Shown here piece by piece: positions 1 to 8,731 of a stretch of 64,000 bases of DNA (the first letter of the stretch is position 1; each line of letters starts with the position of its first letter). Both the position numbers and the translations under genes were made by a program. The DNA is from Methylorubrum suomiense (GTDB lineage Bacteria > Pseudomonadota > Alphaproteobacteria > Rhizobiales > Beijerinckiaceae): positions 62,001-126,000 of the forward strand of contig NZ_BPRE01000006.1 in NCBI RefSeq assembly GCF_022179765.1, in the 5' to 3' direction. Under the pieces are notes generated by a model. The model was not told the origin of the DNA. It searched no databases and worked only from the letters and a program-made list of their open reading frames with translations.

Positions 1-2
1 AG

Positions 3-890
3 TACAAGGTCGCCGACGATCAAGGCTTCGTCGACACCGCCTCCGTCACCGTGACGGTCACGGGCCTCAACGACGCCGCCGTCATCGGCGGAACCGCTAC
101 GGGCGCGGTCAAGGAAGACGGTATCCTCGCGGCGGCGGGCAAACTCAGCATCACCGACGTGGATACCGGCGAAGGCTACTTCGTAGCGCACGACGCCGCC
201 CACGCGCTCAAGGGGGCCTTCGGCGCCCTCACGATCGATGCCAACGGGAACTGGTCCTACAGCTTGGACAATGGGGCGGCGAACGTGCAGGCCCTCACCG
301 CGGGTCAGCACGTGAGCGACACCATCGCCGTCACATCCCTGGACGGCACCAGCCATAACGTCGTCATCGATGTCGCCGGCGCGAACGAAACCCTTCTCGC
401 CTTCGGATTCGAGAGCGGCTTCGGTGACTGGCAGACCCTTGGATCGGCCAGCCTCGTGACGACGCGAGCGACCGAAGGGACGCATTCGGCCATGCTGGGA
501 GGGAACGGTGCCAGCGCCGCGCAACTGGAGAAGTTCCTCGGGCTCGACGCGGGCAAGCTGTCCCAGATCGGCGGAAACACCGTTACGAACGGCTCCGCCA
601 TGAAGGAAACGGTTCATCTCGAAGCGGGCCAAACCCTCAGCTTCGACTTCTACTTTGATGGAAACGACTACCTTCCCTACAACGACTTCGCCTTCGTCCA
701 GGACCCGGACGGGCACATCTCTCAGCTGTCCAATATCGCGACCGTCGGCACCAACGGGGACAGCGGCTGGCTGACCCACAGCTTCACCGCCCAGCACACG
801 GGCGATTTCACGATCGCGGTCGGCGCTGTGAATGTTCTGGACACCGCCGGTTCGCCGATCCTGTACATCGATCACGGTCTGATCGTCTGA
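3..890 (+). CDS. VCBS-repeat surface or secreted protein, C-terminal part (5' end outside window)
   Basis: The reading frame is open from the first bases of the window and ends at 890, so only the C-terminal ~295 residues are present. The first ~115 residues form the end of one VCBS/cadherin-like repeat and one further complete repeat (TVTVTGLNDAAVIGG followed by a GAFGALTIDANGNWSYSLDN core, a hallmark of VCBS domains). The remaining ~170 residues form a beta-rich C-terminal domain with Asp/Gly/Asn-rich loops and no recognisable RTX nonapeptides. Proteins of this type are usually very large adhesins or matrix proteins exported by type I secretion. The ATPase/adaptor pair at 29.7-33 kb is a candidate exporter, but that link is inference. 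A strong hairpin follows the stop codon. Confidence 0.85.
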   Translation, partial: YKVADDQGFVDTASVTVTVTGLNDAAVIGGTATGAVKEDGILAAAGKLSITDVDTGEGYFVAHDAAHALKGAFGALTIDANGNWSYSLDNGAANVQALTAGQHVSDTIAVTSLDGTSHNVVIDVAGANETLLAFGFESGFGDWQTLGSASLVTTRATEGTHSAMLGGNGASAAQLEKFLGLDAGKLSQIGGNTVTNGSAMKETVHLEAGQTLSFDFYFDGNDYLPYNDFAFVQDPDGHISQLSNIATVGTNGDSGWLTHSFTAQHTGDFTIAVGAVNVLDTAGSPILYIDHGLIV

Positions 891-920
891 CGGTCCGCCG
901 CAGGCGGTCCCGCGAAGCGA

Positions 921-959
921 AGCCGTCCCGTGATCGCCCCAGGTGATCACGGGACGGCT
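921..959 (+). terminator. Rho-independent-like terminator after the VCBS gene
   Basis: A perfect 15-bp inverted repeat (921-935 with 945-959) encloses a 9-nt loop 30 bases after the stop codon at 890. Only a short T stretch follows, so it is a strong hairpin without a classical U-tract. Confidence 0.7.
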
Positions 960-1143
960 TTCGCCATGGGGTCGGTCGGCGAGCGGAGCGCGCAGGTTTG
1001 TCGGCAGCCCTTCGAAGTTAATCCGGCTCTCCATGTGCGTCGAGGCACGTCACGCCGGTTCGGTCGCACCTATATTGGTCTTACGCAAGACGAAGAGATA
1101 TCGGATGGCCCGATATCACCGCGTAAGGAGTTGTTTAAACCTC

Positions 1144-1413
1144 ATGAAAACCCGTATCGCCGCCGCCATCGCTGCCTTTGCTCTTGGCGTTGCTGCTCCG
1201 GCCTCGTCCGCTCTGGCTTTCGACTACAGCGCTCCTGCGAGCCGCTACAGCTCGACCCTGCCCCACGACGTGACGACCACGGGCTCGATCACCAGCTCCG
1301 ATGGCCCGCTCTACGACCGCTGCCCGATGAGCTCGGCGGCCGAGGGCAATGCCAATCAGCAGCACTTCCCGACCAAGCAGTACGGTCAGGTCTCGGGCGG
1401 CTACCGCTGCTGA
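1144..1413 (+). CDS. Small secreted protein of unknown function (89 aa)
   Basis: The start is the ATG at 1144, preceded by AAGGAG at 1125-1130, rather than the longer upstream open frame. Residues 1-25 form a clear Sec signal peptide: MKTR, a long Ala-rich hydrophobic core, and an ASSALA-type cleavage site. The mature part is short, rich in Ser/Thr/Gly/Tyr and has two cysteines, one near the middle and one as the last residue, which could form a disulfide. No family was recognised. The next small gene begins 26 bases downstream and may be co-transcribed. Confidence 0.75.
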   Translation: MKTRIAAAIAAFALGVAAPASSALAFDYSAPASRYSSTLPHDVTTTGSITSSDGPLYDRCPMSSAAEGNANQQHFPTKQYGQVSGGYRC

Positions 1414-1439
1414 TCGACCACCGGGAGATGGGAAGTCAC

Positions 1440-1535
1440 ATGCTGAAAGCGTTTTCCTACGCCATGATCGGCGTCTTCGTCTGCGGTGTCGCCATGACGG
1501 TGGTCGGCTCCGCCAACGTCCTCATGGGTCTCTGA
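1440..1535 (+). CDS. Very small single-span membrane protein (31 aa)
   Basis: ATG at 1440 is preceded at short distance by GGGAG and GGAAG sequences. The predicted 31-residue peptide starts MLKAFSYAMIGVFVCGVAM and is almost entirely one hydrophobic helix with a basic N-terminal residue. It lies 26 bases after the small secreted protein, same strand. No family can be assigned. Small size makes chance coding possible, but the ribosome binding site and clean transmembrane segment favour a real gene. Confidence 0.5.
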   Translation: MLKAFSYAMIGVFVCGVAMTVVGSANVLMGL

Positions 1536-1586
1536 CGACGCTGTCGCAGACCTGAACGGTGGACGGCGGGGCGCAAGCTCCGCCGT

Positions 1587-3785
1587 TCAATTGCGCGTCC
1601 CGGCGACGCGGCGCGTCCGGCGTTCTGCCTTGCGCGTCGCCGTCTCACGCAGATGATGCTCGATGGCGTCGTTGGCGCGCCCGCGCATCTGTCGGATCGA
1701 CTCGACATCGTCGAAGGTGTCGGGGAAGCGGCGGGCCAGCCAGAGATAAGCGCTGGCGAGCTTGACCGTCCGCTCTTGATAATCGAGTTCGCCCGCCATG
1801 CTGGCGCGCAGCGCGGGGACGGTGGTGCCGATGGCGCGGGCCTGACTCCAGCGCTCGAGCATCCCCATGGCGATCTCGTCGCGGCGATTGATCGGACAGA
1901 CCGAGAAGATGAATTTCTCCTCGATCGGCAGGCGCGCGCGATCGACCGTGCGCGCGACCTCCAAAATCTCTTCCAGGGCCGAGGGCTGGAACGGCGAGCC
2001 CGCGTAGAAGGTGGCCCGCGCGAAATGCGTCATCACCTCGTAGAGGCTGCTCGTCCGCATCTCCTCCGCCACGGATCGAATGGCGGTCAGGTCCGGCCGC
2101 ACGAAGAAGCGCATGTCCGCGGCGGGCGCCGTCGGCGCACCCGACAAGGCGAGGCGGATCGGCTCCAGGGCGGTCGGCTCGGTGGCCGCCACGTAGCCGA
2201 TTTCTTGGTGGCCGTAGCGCCCCGCCCGGCCGGCGATCTGCCGGATTTCGGAATTCGTGAGGGCGCGCTCCGCGGTGCCGTCCCATTTGCGCACCGCCGA
2301 GAAGACGATCCGCTTCAGGGGCCCGAGGTTGAGGCCCATCCCGATCGCGTCGGTGGTGACGAGGACGTTGGCCTCGCCCGACCGGAACCGCGCCGCTTCG
2401 GCGCGGCGCACCTCGGGCGACAACGCGCCGTAGATCGTGGCGACCCGGTGCCCGCGGGCCACCAGGATCTCGCGGTTCTCGTGCACGGCGCGACGGGAGA
2501 AGGCCACCACGGCATCGCCCGGCTCGACCGTCTCGAGGGGACTCGCCTCTTCCTGGAGCAGGAGGGGCGACTTGCGCTCGAAGGGGATCACTTCCAGCGA
2601 CTCGTTGGCCGCCTCGGCCGCGCGGCGCACGTAAGACAGGGCGTCATCCGACCCGCAGACGATGACGGTCCTGGCCGGGACACCGAACAGGGCGTTCGTC
2701 CACGCCCAGCCGCGATCCGGATCCGAGAGCATCTGGATCTCGTCGATCACGGCGACATCGATCGGCCGGGTCAGATCGGCGGTCTCGATCGTCCGGGCCG
2801 TATGGGTCGGGTCGATCTCGCCCAGAACCTCCTCGCCCGTGACCATGCCGGCCCGCAGACCGCGCTCGCGCAGCGCCTCGAAGTTCTCCAGGGCGAGAAG
2901 GCGCAGCGGAGCCAAGTAGGCGCCGGTGGGTGCTGCCGTCAGCGCCTGAAGGGCCGCGTAGGTCTTGCCGGAATTGGTCGGCCCCATATGGAAAAGGATG
3001 CGCCGGTTCAGGCGCCGCGCCGCACCGAACTTCTCGATATAGGCGCCGAACCCGACCCGATCCCGAAGAAGGCGAAGGCGAGAGCCCTCGCGCGCGACGG
3101 CCTTGGCCCGTTGGCGAACCGGGGTCAGGGCATCGGTGAGAGAGCGCGCGAGCTTCGGACCGTAGCGGAATTGGCGGGATCGCAGCGAGCGGTCCATATG
3201 CGCGATATAAGCTGCGGCGTCGCCGCCGACGTCGCGCAGATCGGCGAGGATCTGGCTCCTCAGCCGGTCGATCGGCTTGCGCAGGGCCTGAACGATCTCG
3301 TGCTCCGTTCCGGCAAGGGCGGCCCGCAGGGCGTCGATGCGATCGGTCGGATCGTTGCGCCGGGCCATCCCGGCTAGGATCTCGGCTGCCTCGCGTTCCG
3401 GAGCCGCCTCCACTCGCACATCCATGCGGCCGGCATCGAGCAGCGGAATCGCGATACGGAGGCTCCAGGTGATGCCGTGATCCTTCGCGACCGCCGCTTT
3501 GAGGGAGGGCAAAGCCTGCTTGAGCGCGGGAATCCCGGTCTCGGCGAAGGCGCGCGCCGCCGCCATCTCGCGCAAAGCCCGCGCGACCCGCTCATCCTCG
3601 ACTGCCGCGCCGAACTCGGGCAGTTCGAGGGTGGCCCGCAGCGCTTCGAGGTCGACGCTTTTCGGCGACAGGCCGAGGCGCCCGATCGATTCGATCAGGC
3701 TCTCGATCGTCGGGTGCAGGCGCTTGCGGGCCATCGATACGGTCTCGGCTGAAACGGACAATGCGGGACGCTCGGCCTTCCTCAC
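1587..3785 (-). CDS. SUV3-family DEAD/DEAH-type RNA helicase
   Basis: The 732-residue product carries the SUV3 helicase motifs in order: Walker A GPTNSGKT at residues 268-275, a DEIQ motif (VIDEIQMLSD), then the second RecA domain with VLVTTDAIGMGLNLG and the motif VI block QIAGRAGRYG. The ~240 residues before Walker A are helical and match the N-terminal region of bacterial SUV3 homologues. The mitochondrial member is the helicase of the RNA degradosome, so a role in RNA unwinding or decay is inferred. The annotated start is GTG at 3785, which overlaps the stop of a small upstream frame as GTGA. A later ATG (residue 18, MARKRLHP) is an alternative. Family assignment is firm; substrate is unknown. 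Confidence 0.9.
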   Translation of the reverse strand: MRKAERPALSVSAETVSMARKRLHPTIESLIESIGRLGLSPKSVDLEALRATLELPEFGAAVEDERVARALREMAAARAFAETGIPALKQALPSLKAAVAKDHGITWSLRIAIPLLDAGRMDVRVEAAPEREAAEILAGMARRNDPTDRIDALRAALAGTEHEIVQALRKPIDRLRSQILADLRDVGGDAAAYIAHMDRSLRSRQFRYGPKLARSLTDALTPVRQRAKAVAREGSRLRLLRDRVGFGAYIEKFGAARRLNRRILFHMGPTNSGKTYAALQALTAAPTGAYLAPLRLLALENFEALRERGLRAGMVTGEEVLGEIDPTHTARTIETADLTRPIDVAVIDEIQMLSDPDRGWAWTNALFGVPARTVIVCGSDDALSYVRRAAEAANESLEVIPFERKSPLLLQEEASPLETVEPGDAVVAFSRRAVHENREILVARGHRVATIYGALSPEVRRAEAARFRSGEANVLVTTDAIGMGLNLGPLKRIVFSAVRKWDGTAERALTNSEIRQIAGRAGRYGHQEIGYVAATEPTALEPIRLALSGAPTAPAADMRFFVRPDLTAIRSVAEEMRTSSLYEVMTHFARATFYAGSPFQPSALEEILEVARTVDRARLPIEEKFIFSVCPINRRDEIAMGMLERWSQARAIGTTVPALRASMAGELDYQERTVKLASAYLWLARRFPDTFDDVESIRQMRGRANDAIEHHLRETATRKAERRTRRVAGTRN

Positions 3786-4042
3786 GTCCGCATCGAGATC
3801 AGGCGACCAACTCGTTCGACGGACAGGAAGTTCGGCATCGCCGCCTCCGCTCGACGATAGCAGGCCTCGATCGCCACCGCCCGTCGATCCTGATGCCGAA
3901 ATCCGCCACCGCGGGGGTCATCCGGGGGAACCGGTGTCGCGGCAGGCTCCACCGAACCGCGCTCCGGACGGCTGCTCGGTGGACGTGCGCTTGCACCCAA
4001 ATCGCGATGTAGACGCGTTCGCTCTTCTGGCGAGCCGTTCAT
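3782..4042 (-). CDS. Possible small protein upstream of and overlapping the helicase gene (86 aa)
   Basis: The frame runs from ATG at 4042 to a TGA at 3784-3782 that overlaps the GTG start of the helicase in a 4-base GTGA, an arrangement typical of translational coupling. The N-terminal half is Arg/Pro-rich and low in information. The last ~35 residues (from VAIEACYRRAEAAMPNFLS) look more like a folded helical segment. No family was recognised and no strong ribosome binding site is visible. The overlap could be coincidence, because high-GC antisense frames are often open here. Confidence 0.3.
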   Translation of the reverse strand: MNGSPEERTRLHRDLGASARPPSSRPERGSVEPAATPVPPDDPRGGGFRHQDRRAVAIEACYRRAEAAMPNFLSVERVGRLISMRT

Positions 4043-4145
4043 GAAATCTTCGAGCGCATCGCGGTCGCGCGTTGGAGATCCAGGCTGGTTTTCCGTCCAT
4101 GCCCTCCTACAACTCAGCAAGGCGCACTGCGCTCGGGGACCGTTC

Positions 4146-4409
4146 ATGCCGATGCGCTCTGTGATGTTTGGCTTGTCCGTATTGGCGCTTGTCGCGAGTT
4201 CGGCCCATGCGCAGCAGCCGACGGGCCAAATGGAGGTGGACTGCTCACGATTCACGCACAATCCGGACGGATCGTGGAGTGTGAAGCAGCCCCTCGAACT
4301 CTTCAGCGAGACCGGTCGCGTCCGCATCTCCCCCGGACCGCCGTTCAAGCCCGGCATGTCGTTCGGGGGGCTCGACATCGCCAGAATGCTCGACGAGCAG
4401 TGCCGATAG
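4146..4409 (+). CDS. Small secreted or periplasmic protein (87 aa)
   Basis: The start at ATG 4146 (or 4152) is chosen because it places an N-terminal signal peptide directly at the beginning: MRSVMFGLSVLALVASSAHA, followed by a signal peptidase I site before QQPTGQ. The mature ~65 residues contain two cysteines and phrases such as FTHNPDGSWSVKQPLEL, suggesting a small disulfide-bonded periplasmic protein. The gene stands alone between a minus-strand neighbour on either side. No family was recognised. Confidence 0.65.
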   Translation: MPMRSVMFGLSVLALVASSAHAQQPTGQMEVDCSRFTHNPDGSWSVKQPLELFSETGRVRISPGPPFKPGMSFGGLDIARMLDEQCR

Positions 4410-4488
4410 GCGAATCCTCGTCCGGCACCCGTAAGACCGGCCGCAGATCGGCCTCACCATCCCCGTTGGGATCGGGCCGGGCTTTCCC

Positions 4489-4803
4489 TCATCGGGGACG
4501 CTCGATCGACGACGCTGCGGCATCCTTCCTGGCTCTGGTCCTGGCTTTCTTGACGCTCGCCAACAGGATCGCTGTCTGCACCGCCGCCCGCATCAGGACC
4601 GGATTGGTTTGTGGCCGGGTCATCAATCTGCTCGCCCAGCCATGTTGTGCGACGGCGGCGGCCAGATCCACCGTGTAGCCCGCAGCAATCGGATGCGCCG
4701 ACGTATCGGGCGTCGCGAGATACGTCTCGACAGCCGTTCTCACCTGCTCTTCGGTGACGGTCTTGGCCTTGAAGAGATCGCCGACGGTCAGAGAAACGGC
4801 CAT
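4489..4803 (-). CDS. Conserved-looking hypothetical protein (104 aa)
   Basis: ATG at 4803 is preceded by GGAGG and GAGGA sequences, which decide this start over the upstream open frame. The protein begins MAVSLTVGDLFKAKTVTEEQ and is mostly helical, with a hydrophobic helix around residues 70-85 and a strongly basic stretch (KKARTRARK) near the C terminus. It has no signal peptide. No domain could be named. It is monocistronic as far as the sequence shows. Confidence 0.6.
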   Translation of the reverse strand: MAVSLTVGDLFKAKTVTEEQVRTAVETYLATPDTSAHPIAAGYTVDLAAAVAQHGWASRLMTRPQTNPVLMRAAVQTAILLASVKKARTRARKDAAASSIERPR

Positions 4804-5124
4804 TCCTCGCGCCTCCGTGCCGGTCGTGGTTGTCGCGACGGGACCGGGCGTACCGAAGGCGATCGGCCACCCCCGTTCCGCGGGGCAGGGCGCAGGGCCC
4901 GGCGGGCGAGTGCTCCAGCCCGCGTCACCGGCCGTGACGGCCCGCGACCTCTGACGCACGAAGCATCAGCGTCGGCCCGGTGATGCGAAGGAACCGGTGC
5001 GTGAGCATAGGTCGTACGGAAGGGTCGCATCACCGGCGAAGCCCGTGGGAATGTTCCGCGAACGACGACACGTCGCTGCGTTTCAGGCTATCTGGTTGTC
5101 TACGACATCTGGAGCGCTATCAAT
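4804..5124. other. Intergenic region between divergent genes
   Basis: About 320 bases separate the minus-strand 104-residue gene from the ModE-type regulator. No gene, RNA or convincing operator was identified. It should hold both promoters. Confidence 0.4.
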
Positions 5125-6174
5125 ATGAACTCTTCTGCCGGTATCGGGTCCCTTGCCATTGACCTCAAGCTCGGTGGAACGATGCGGATCGGTTCGACGG
5201 CCTTTCCGGTGAGCGACCTGATCGTGATGCTCGACGCCATCCAGCAGACGGGATCCATCAAGGGCTTCGCCGAGACCCTCGGGATGTCCTACCGCGCGGC
5301 CTGGAACCGGTTGCAGACATACGAGGCGGCGATCGGCCAGCCGCTCGTTCGAAAGACCCAGGGTCAAGGCTCAGAACTCACGGAGTTCGGGACCACGTTG
5401 GCGGACGCCTTCGAATCGGCGGTGGCGGGCTTGGACGCGAGCCTGGAGCGCGAGACCCGCGCCATCGCGTACCGGCTGCGCCGCCTGCTCACCGGTCGCG
5501 TCGGCGCTCTCGCCCTCGCCGCGAGCCACGATCCGCTGCTCATCGCGTTGCTGCACGATCTTCCATCCGAACACGGGGAGATCGAAATGTCGGTGATGGG
5601 AAGCAGTGCGGCGGTGCGGCTTCTCCTGGCCGGGGGCGCCGATGTCGCCGGCTTCCACTGCGGTGCGCTCTCACCCGACCAGGCCGAGGCGCCTTTCTCC
5701 GGCGTCAACGAGAAGGCCGGGCTCGTGGCGCATCTCGTGTTCGAACGGGAGCAGGGCCTTCTGCTTGCGCCCGGCAACCCGCTCGGCATCCGCACGCTCG
5801 GCGACCTGACGAAGAAGGGCGTCCGCTACGTCAACCGTCAGCCCGGATCGGGCACGCGCCTCTGGTTCGATCGCATGCTGGCGGAGGCAGGTCTCTCCCC
5901 GGCCCGAATTCATGGCTACGAGGTCGAGGAATTCACCCATCAGGCCGTCGCGGCCATGATCGCGTGCGGGGCGGGCGATGTCGGACTCGGGGCGCGGGCT
6001 GCGGCCGAGCGGCTCGGTCTCGATTTTCTGTCGGTCGGCTGGGAGGCTTACTATCTCGCGTCGAGCCGCTCTCTGGCCGCCCCGGTGTTCGACGCGTTCA
6101 TGGCCCTGGCGAGGGCGCGCGCCGCAGGAATGTCCGGTTACCGACTCCCGGGCTCGGACGGGGTGCAGATCTGA
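5125..6174 (+). CDS. ModE-type HTH regulator with periplasmic-binding-protein-like sensor domain
   Basis: The protein is a fusion of an N-terminal ModE/LysR-type winged helix (about residues 25-110; SIKGFAETLGMSYRAAWNRL is the recognition-helix region) to a PBP-like domain (about 125-345) of the kind used to bind molybdate or tungstate. RQPGSGTRLWFDRML is the typical ligand-pocket segment. Members of this architecture regulate molybdate/tungstate uptake or molybdoenzyme genes such as formate dehydrogenase. That fits a methylotroph, but no such genes lie next to it here. ATG at 5182 (MRIGSTAF), preceded by a GGTGGA sequence, is a plausible alternative start, since the first ATG has no ribosome binding site. 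Confidence 0.85.
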   Translation: MNSSAGIGSLAIDLKLGGTMRIGSTAFPVSDLIVMLDAIQQTGSIKGFAETLGMSYRAAWNRLQTYEAAIGQPLVRKTQGQGSELTEFGTTLADAFESAVAGLDASLERETRAIAYRLRRLLTGRVGALALAASHDPLLIALLHDLPSEHGEIEMSVMGSSAAVRLLLAGGADVAGFHCGALSPDQAEAPFSGVNEKAGLVAHLVFEREQGLLLAPGNPLGIRTLGDLTKKGVRYVNRQPGSGTRLWFDRMLAEAGLSPARIHGYEVEEFTHQAVAAMIACGAGDVGLGARAAAERLGLDFLSVGWEAYYLASSRSLAAPVFDAFMALARARAAGMSGYRLPGSDGVQI

Positions 6175-6322
6175 GATATCCAGACGGTTGCGGCGTTGCA
6201 CCCGCGAGCGGCAGCCGTCACGGGCGCTGCGCCCTGCAGAGAAGCCGGCCAGAGTTTGATTGCGACCGTGAGCGGGCCTCACCATCCCGCGCCATCGGCT
6301 GCCGCCGTCGGACCCGCCGGAA

Positions 6323-6571
6323 TCATAGGCTCCGCTCCCTCGACCGCACCTCCGCGAACGGACGCATGAGAGCCCGCCGGCCCCGCGCATCGTGCACGTC
6401 GACCAGCCAATCCGACCAATCGGTGTCGGGCGCTGCGGCCATCAGCGCCGCGGCGACGCGGTCGGCCTGGGGACTGAGCGCTTGCAGCCGCGGGACCCAT
6501 CGACCGGCAAGGTCGAAGACGGCGTCGCCCCCGCCGCCGACGCAGTGGAAGTGGTAACGCTGGACCGTCAC
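6323..6571 (-). CDS. DUF6894 family small protein (82 aa)
   Basis: The sequence starts MTVQRYHFHCVGGGGDAVFD and ends with a WLVDVHDARGRRALMRPF block. This is the layout of DUF6894 proteins: an RYxFH start, Asp near residue 20, a central helix, and a W...V.D..G....PF tail. These proteins are abundant in Methylobacterium and Bradyrhizobium and their function is unknown. It has no signal peptide and stands alone, divergent from the SOS operon. Confidence 0.7.
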   Translation of the reverse strand: MTVQRYHFHCVGGGGDAVFDLAGRWVPRLQALSPQADRVAAALMAAAPDTDWSDWLVDVHDARGRRALMRPFAEVRSRERSL

Positions 6572-6659
6572 TGCGTTTTTCGCTCCGCGTCCACAATGCT
6601 CCCCACGCCATTTCGGCTTGGCCGCGATCCTCGTTGAACCAAGCGCCGCGATCGGCTTT

Positions 6660-6674
6660 GTTCCTGATCTGTTC
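6660..6674 (+). promoter_or_regulatory. LexA-binding SOS box, alphaproteobacterial GTTC-N7-GTTC type
   Basis: The direct repeat GTTC-N7-GTTC matches the alphaproteobacterial LexA consensus exactly. It ends 19 bases before the ATG of the first gene of the umuDC operon and directly abuts a possible -10 hexamer (TATACG, 6675-6680). This placement would let LexA block transcription. Confidence 0.85.
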
Positions 6675-6693
6675 TATACGGTCCGGAGGCTCG

Positions 6694-6942
6694 ATGCACG
6701 CGTTCAGCGGGCGCAGGTTGACGCTGCGCAACGATCTGGCACCCGATCCGGATACGCGGCGTGCCGAGGCGGAGGCTATCGCGCTGGCCTACCGCTCCGC
6801 ATATCGCGACGACGAGCGCGCGGCTCTGGTGGCGGCGATCACCGATGCCCTGACCGATCTCGACGCTGCCGAGCAACGGGAGAGGGCGGCGCGCTGCGCC
6901 GTCTCCTACGGCTTCGTGCGCGGCAGGCTCGGTGCGGCATGA
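6694..6942 (+). CDS. Small helical protein, first gene of the LexA-controlled umuDC operon (82 aa)
   Basis: ATG at 6694 follows a GGAGG at the proper distance, and the LexA box lies just upstream. This decides the start over a longer open frame that would run through the operator. The protein is strongly helical and charged (segments such as DTRRAEAEAIALAYRSAYRD), with one cysteine and no membrane or signal segment. Its stop overlaps the umuD start by 4 bases (ATGA), so it is translationally coupled to umuD. No known family was recognised. Context implies a role in the DNA-damage response, perhaps as an accessory or regulator of the UmuDC polymerase. That role is inference. Confidence 0.75.
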   Translation: MHAFSGRRLTLRNDLAPDPDTRRAEAEAIALAYRSAYRDDERAALVAAITDALTDLDAAEQRERAARCAVSYGFVRGRLGAA

Positions 6943-7403
6943 GTGTTGCCGGCGTCTTCCGCATCGAGGAACTTCCCGGTGACGGGACTGCGACCGTGCG
7001 CGTCCCCGTCATGGGTCAGGCACTCTGCGCCGGCTTTCCATCACCCGCCGACGATTTTCAGGAGCAGGCGATCGAGCTGCCGCGCTGGCTGGTCCCAAAC
7101 CCGCCCGCGACCTTCCTTTGGCGCATCGCCGGCTTCAGCATGCGTGACGCCGGCATCCATGACGGCGATCTCGCCTGCGTCGATCGCAGCCTCACGCCCG
7201 GCCACGGCAGCATCGTCGTCGCCGCCGTCGATGGCGAGATGTCGATCAAGCGCCTGGTGGTCGAGGGCAACACGGCGCGCCTCGCTTTCGACAACGCTGA
7301 CTTGCCCATCTACGCCCTCCAGGAACTCGCCGAGGCCGCAGTGTGGGGCGTGGTGCGCTTCACGATCCGCTGGCACGTGGCCAAGACCGGCCTGTTCCGG
7401 TGA
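6939..7403 (+). CDS. umuD: UmuD-like S24 family autoprotease
   Basis: The 154-residue protein matches UmuD in size and layout. Autocleavage is expected at Ala31-Gly32 (CAGFPSP), where E. coli UmuD has Cys-Gly. The catalytic Ser67 sits in [16 protein letters not shown] and Lys104 in GEMSIKRL. RecA-stimulated self-cleavage would produce UmuD', the activating subunit of DNA polymerase V. It overlaps the preceding small gene (ATGA) and the following umuC (GTGA) by four bases each, so the three genes form one tightly coupled unit under the LexA box. Confidence 0.9.
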   Translation: MSVAGVFRIEELPGDGTATVRVPVMGQALCAGFPSPADDFQEQAIELPRWLVPNPPATFLWRIAGFSMRDAGIHDGDLACVDRSLTPGHGSIVVAAVDGEMSIKRLVVEGNTARLAFDNADLPIYALQELAEAAVWGVVRFTIRWHVAKTGLFR

Positions 7404-8731
7404 GCGGCACGGCGGCACGGCGGCGCGACCGGATCGGCAGCGGGCGCGCCATCGCCCTGATCGACGGCAACAGCTTCTACTGCTCGTGCGAGCGCGTGTT
7501 CGACCCCAAGCTCGCCCGCGTGCCGGTGATCGTGCTGTCGAACAACGATGGCTGCGCCATCGCCCGCACCGCCGAGGCCAAGGCGCTCGGGATCAAGATG
7601 GGCGCGCCCTACTTCCAGATCCGCGAGATGTGCCAGCGCCAGGGCGTGCGCGTGTTCTCGTCGAACTACACGCTCTACGGCGACATGTCGGCGCGCATCA
7701 ACGCGATCTACCGCGACGCCACGCCGGACGTGGAGGTCTACTCGATCGACGAGAGCTTCCTCGACCTCACCGCCGTGACCCGCCGCGACCGCGTCGCGCT
7801 CGCCCGCGACATCCGGGCGACGGTGCGGGCCTGGACCGGCATCCCGACCTGCGTCGGCCTCGGACCGACCAAGACCCTCGCCAAGCTCGCCAACCACATC
7901 GCCAAGAGCGTGCCCGAACTCGGCGGGGTGTGCGATCTGACCGATCCACAAGCTTACGACCACTGGCTCTGTCGCATCTCTGTCGGCGAGCTCTGGGGCG
8001 TCGGCCGGGCCTCGCTGGCGAAGCTCGAAGCGCTCGGCATCGACACCGTGGCCGATCTTCGCGACATCGATCCGCGGCCGGTGCGCAAGGCGCTCACCGT
8101 GGTCGGCGAGCGGATGATCCACGAGCTGCGCGGCGTGTCCTGCCTCGGCCTCGATCTCGTGCCGGCGCGCCGCAAGGGCTGCGCGGTGACGCGCTCGTTC
8201 TCCGGCCGGGTGACGGAGCGGGTCGAACTCGAGCAGGCGGTGGCCGCCCACGCGACGCGACTCGGCGAGAAGCTGCGGCGGGAAGGGCTGGCGACCTCTC
8301 AGGTTACGGTCTTCTACCACACGAGCGAGCACGACCGCGGCGAGCCGATGCGCTCGGTCTCGACGGTGGTGACGCTGCCGGAGGCGACCAACGACACGTT
8401 GGCGCTGATCCCGGCGGCGCTCCACGGGGTGGCCCGGACATGGCGCGAGCCGGGCGACCCGCCCTGGCGCTATTCCAAGGCCGGCATCGTTACGACCGAT
8501 CTCGTGCCGCTGGCGGGCTCGCAGCGGGCACTGATCGGCCGGCTCGACCGCGAGCGCTCAGCGAGCCTGATGGGCGCGCTCGACGCCTGCAACGCCCGCT
8601 GGGGCCGCGGTACGGTGGTGCCGGCCCGGGCCGGACTGGAGCGGCAGCGGCGCGGCTGGGCGACGAAGTTCGAGATGCGGACGCCGCGCTACACGACGCG
8701 AGTGGACGAGCTTCCGACCGTCCATGCGTGA
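7400..8731 (+). CDS. umuC: UmuC, Y-family translesion DNA polymerase subunit
   Basis: GTG at 7400 overlaps the umuD stop and gives a 443-residue protein of typical UmuC length. The palm/finger region shows [14 protein letters not shown] with metal-binding Asp22, and [10 protein letters not shown] with catalytic Asp117/Glu118. A helix-hairpin-helix segment follows ([20 protein letters not shown]), then the little-finger domain. The last ~50 residues ([19 protein letters not shown] and on) match the DUF4113 tail found in UmuC proteins. With UmuD' it would form the error-prone polymerase V used after SOS induction. Confidence 0.93.
   Translation: MSGTAARRRDRIGSGRAIALIDGNSFYCSCERVFDPKLARVPVIVLSNNDGCAIARTAEAKALGIKMGAPYFQIREMCQRQGVRVFSSNYTLYGDMSARINAIYRDATPDVEVYSIDESFLDLTAVTRRDRVALARDIRATVRAWTGIPTCVGLGPTKTLAKLANHIAKSVPELGGVCDLTDPQAYDHWLCRISVGELWGVGRASLAKLEALGIDTVADLRDIDPRPVRKALTVVGERMIHELRGVSCLGLDLVPARRKGCAVTRSFSGRVTERVELEQAVAAHATRLGEKLRREGLATSQVTVFYHTSEHDRGEPMRSVSTVVTLPEATNDTLALIPAALHGVARTWREPGDPPWRYSKAGIVTTDLVPLAGSQRALIGRLDRERSASLMGALDACNARWGRGTVVPARAGLERQRRGWATKFEMRTPRYTTRVDELPTVHA

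Noticed and set aside
1653..3377. Long plus-strand open frame opposite the helicase gene
   Set aside because: It is Arg/Gly-rich and has no domain, whereas the opposite strand shows all SUV3 motifs. Long antisense frames are expected at this GC content.
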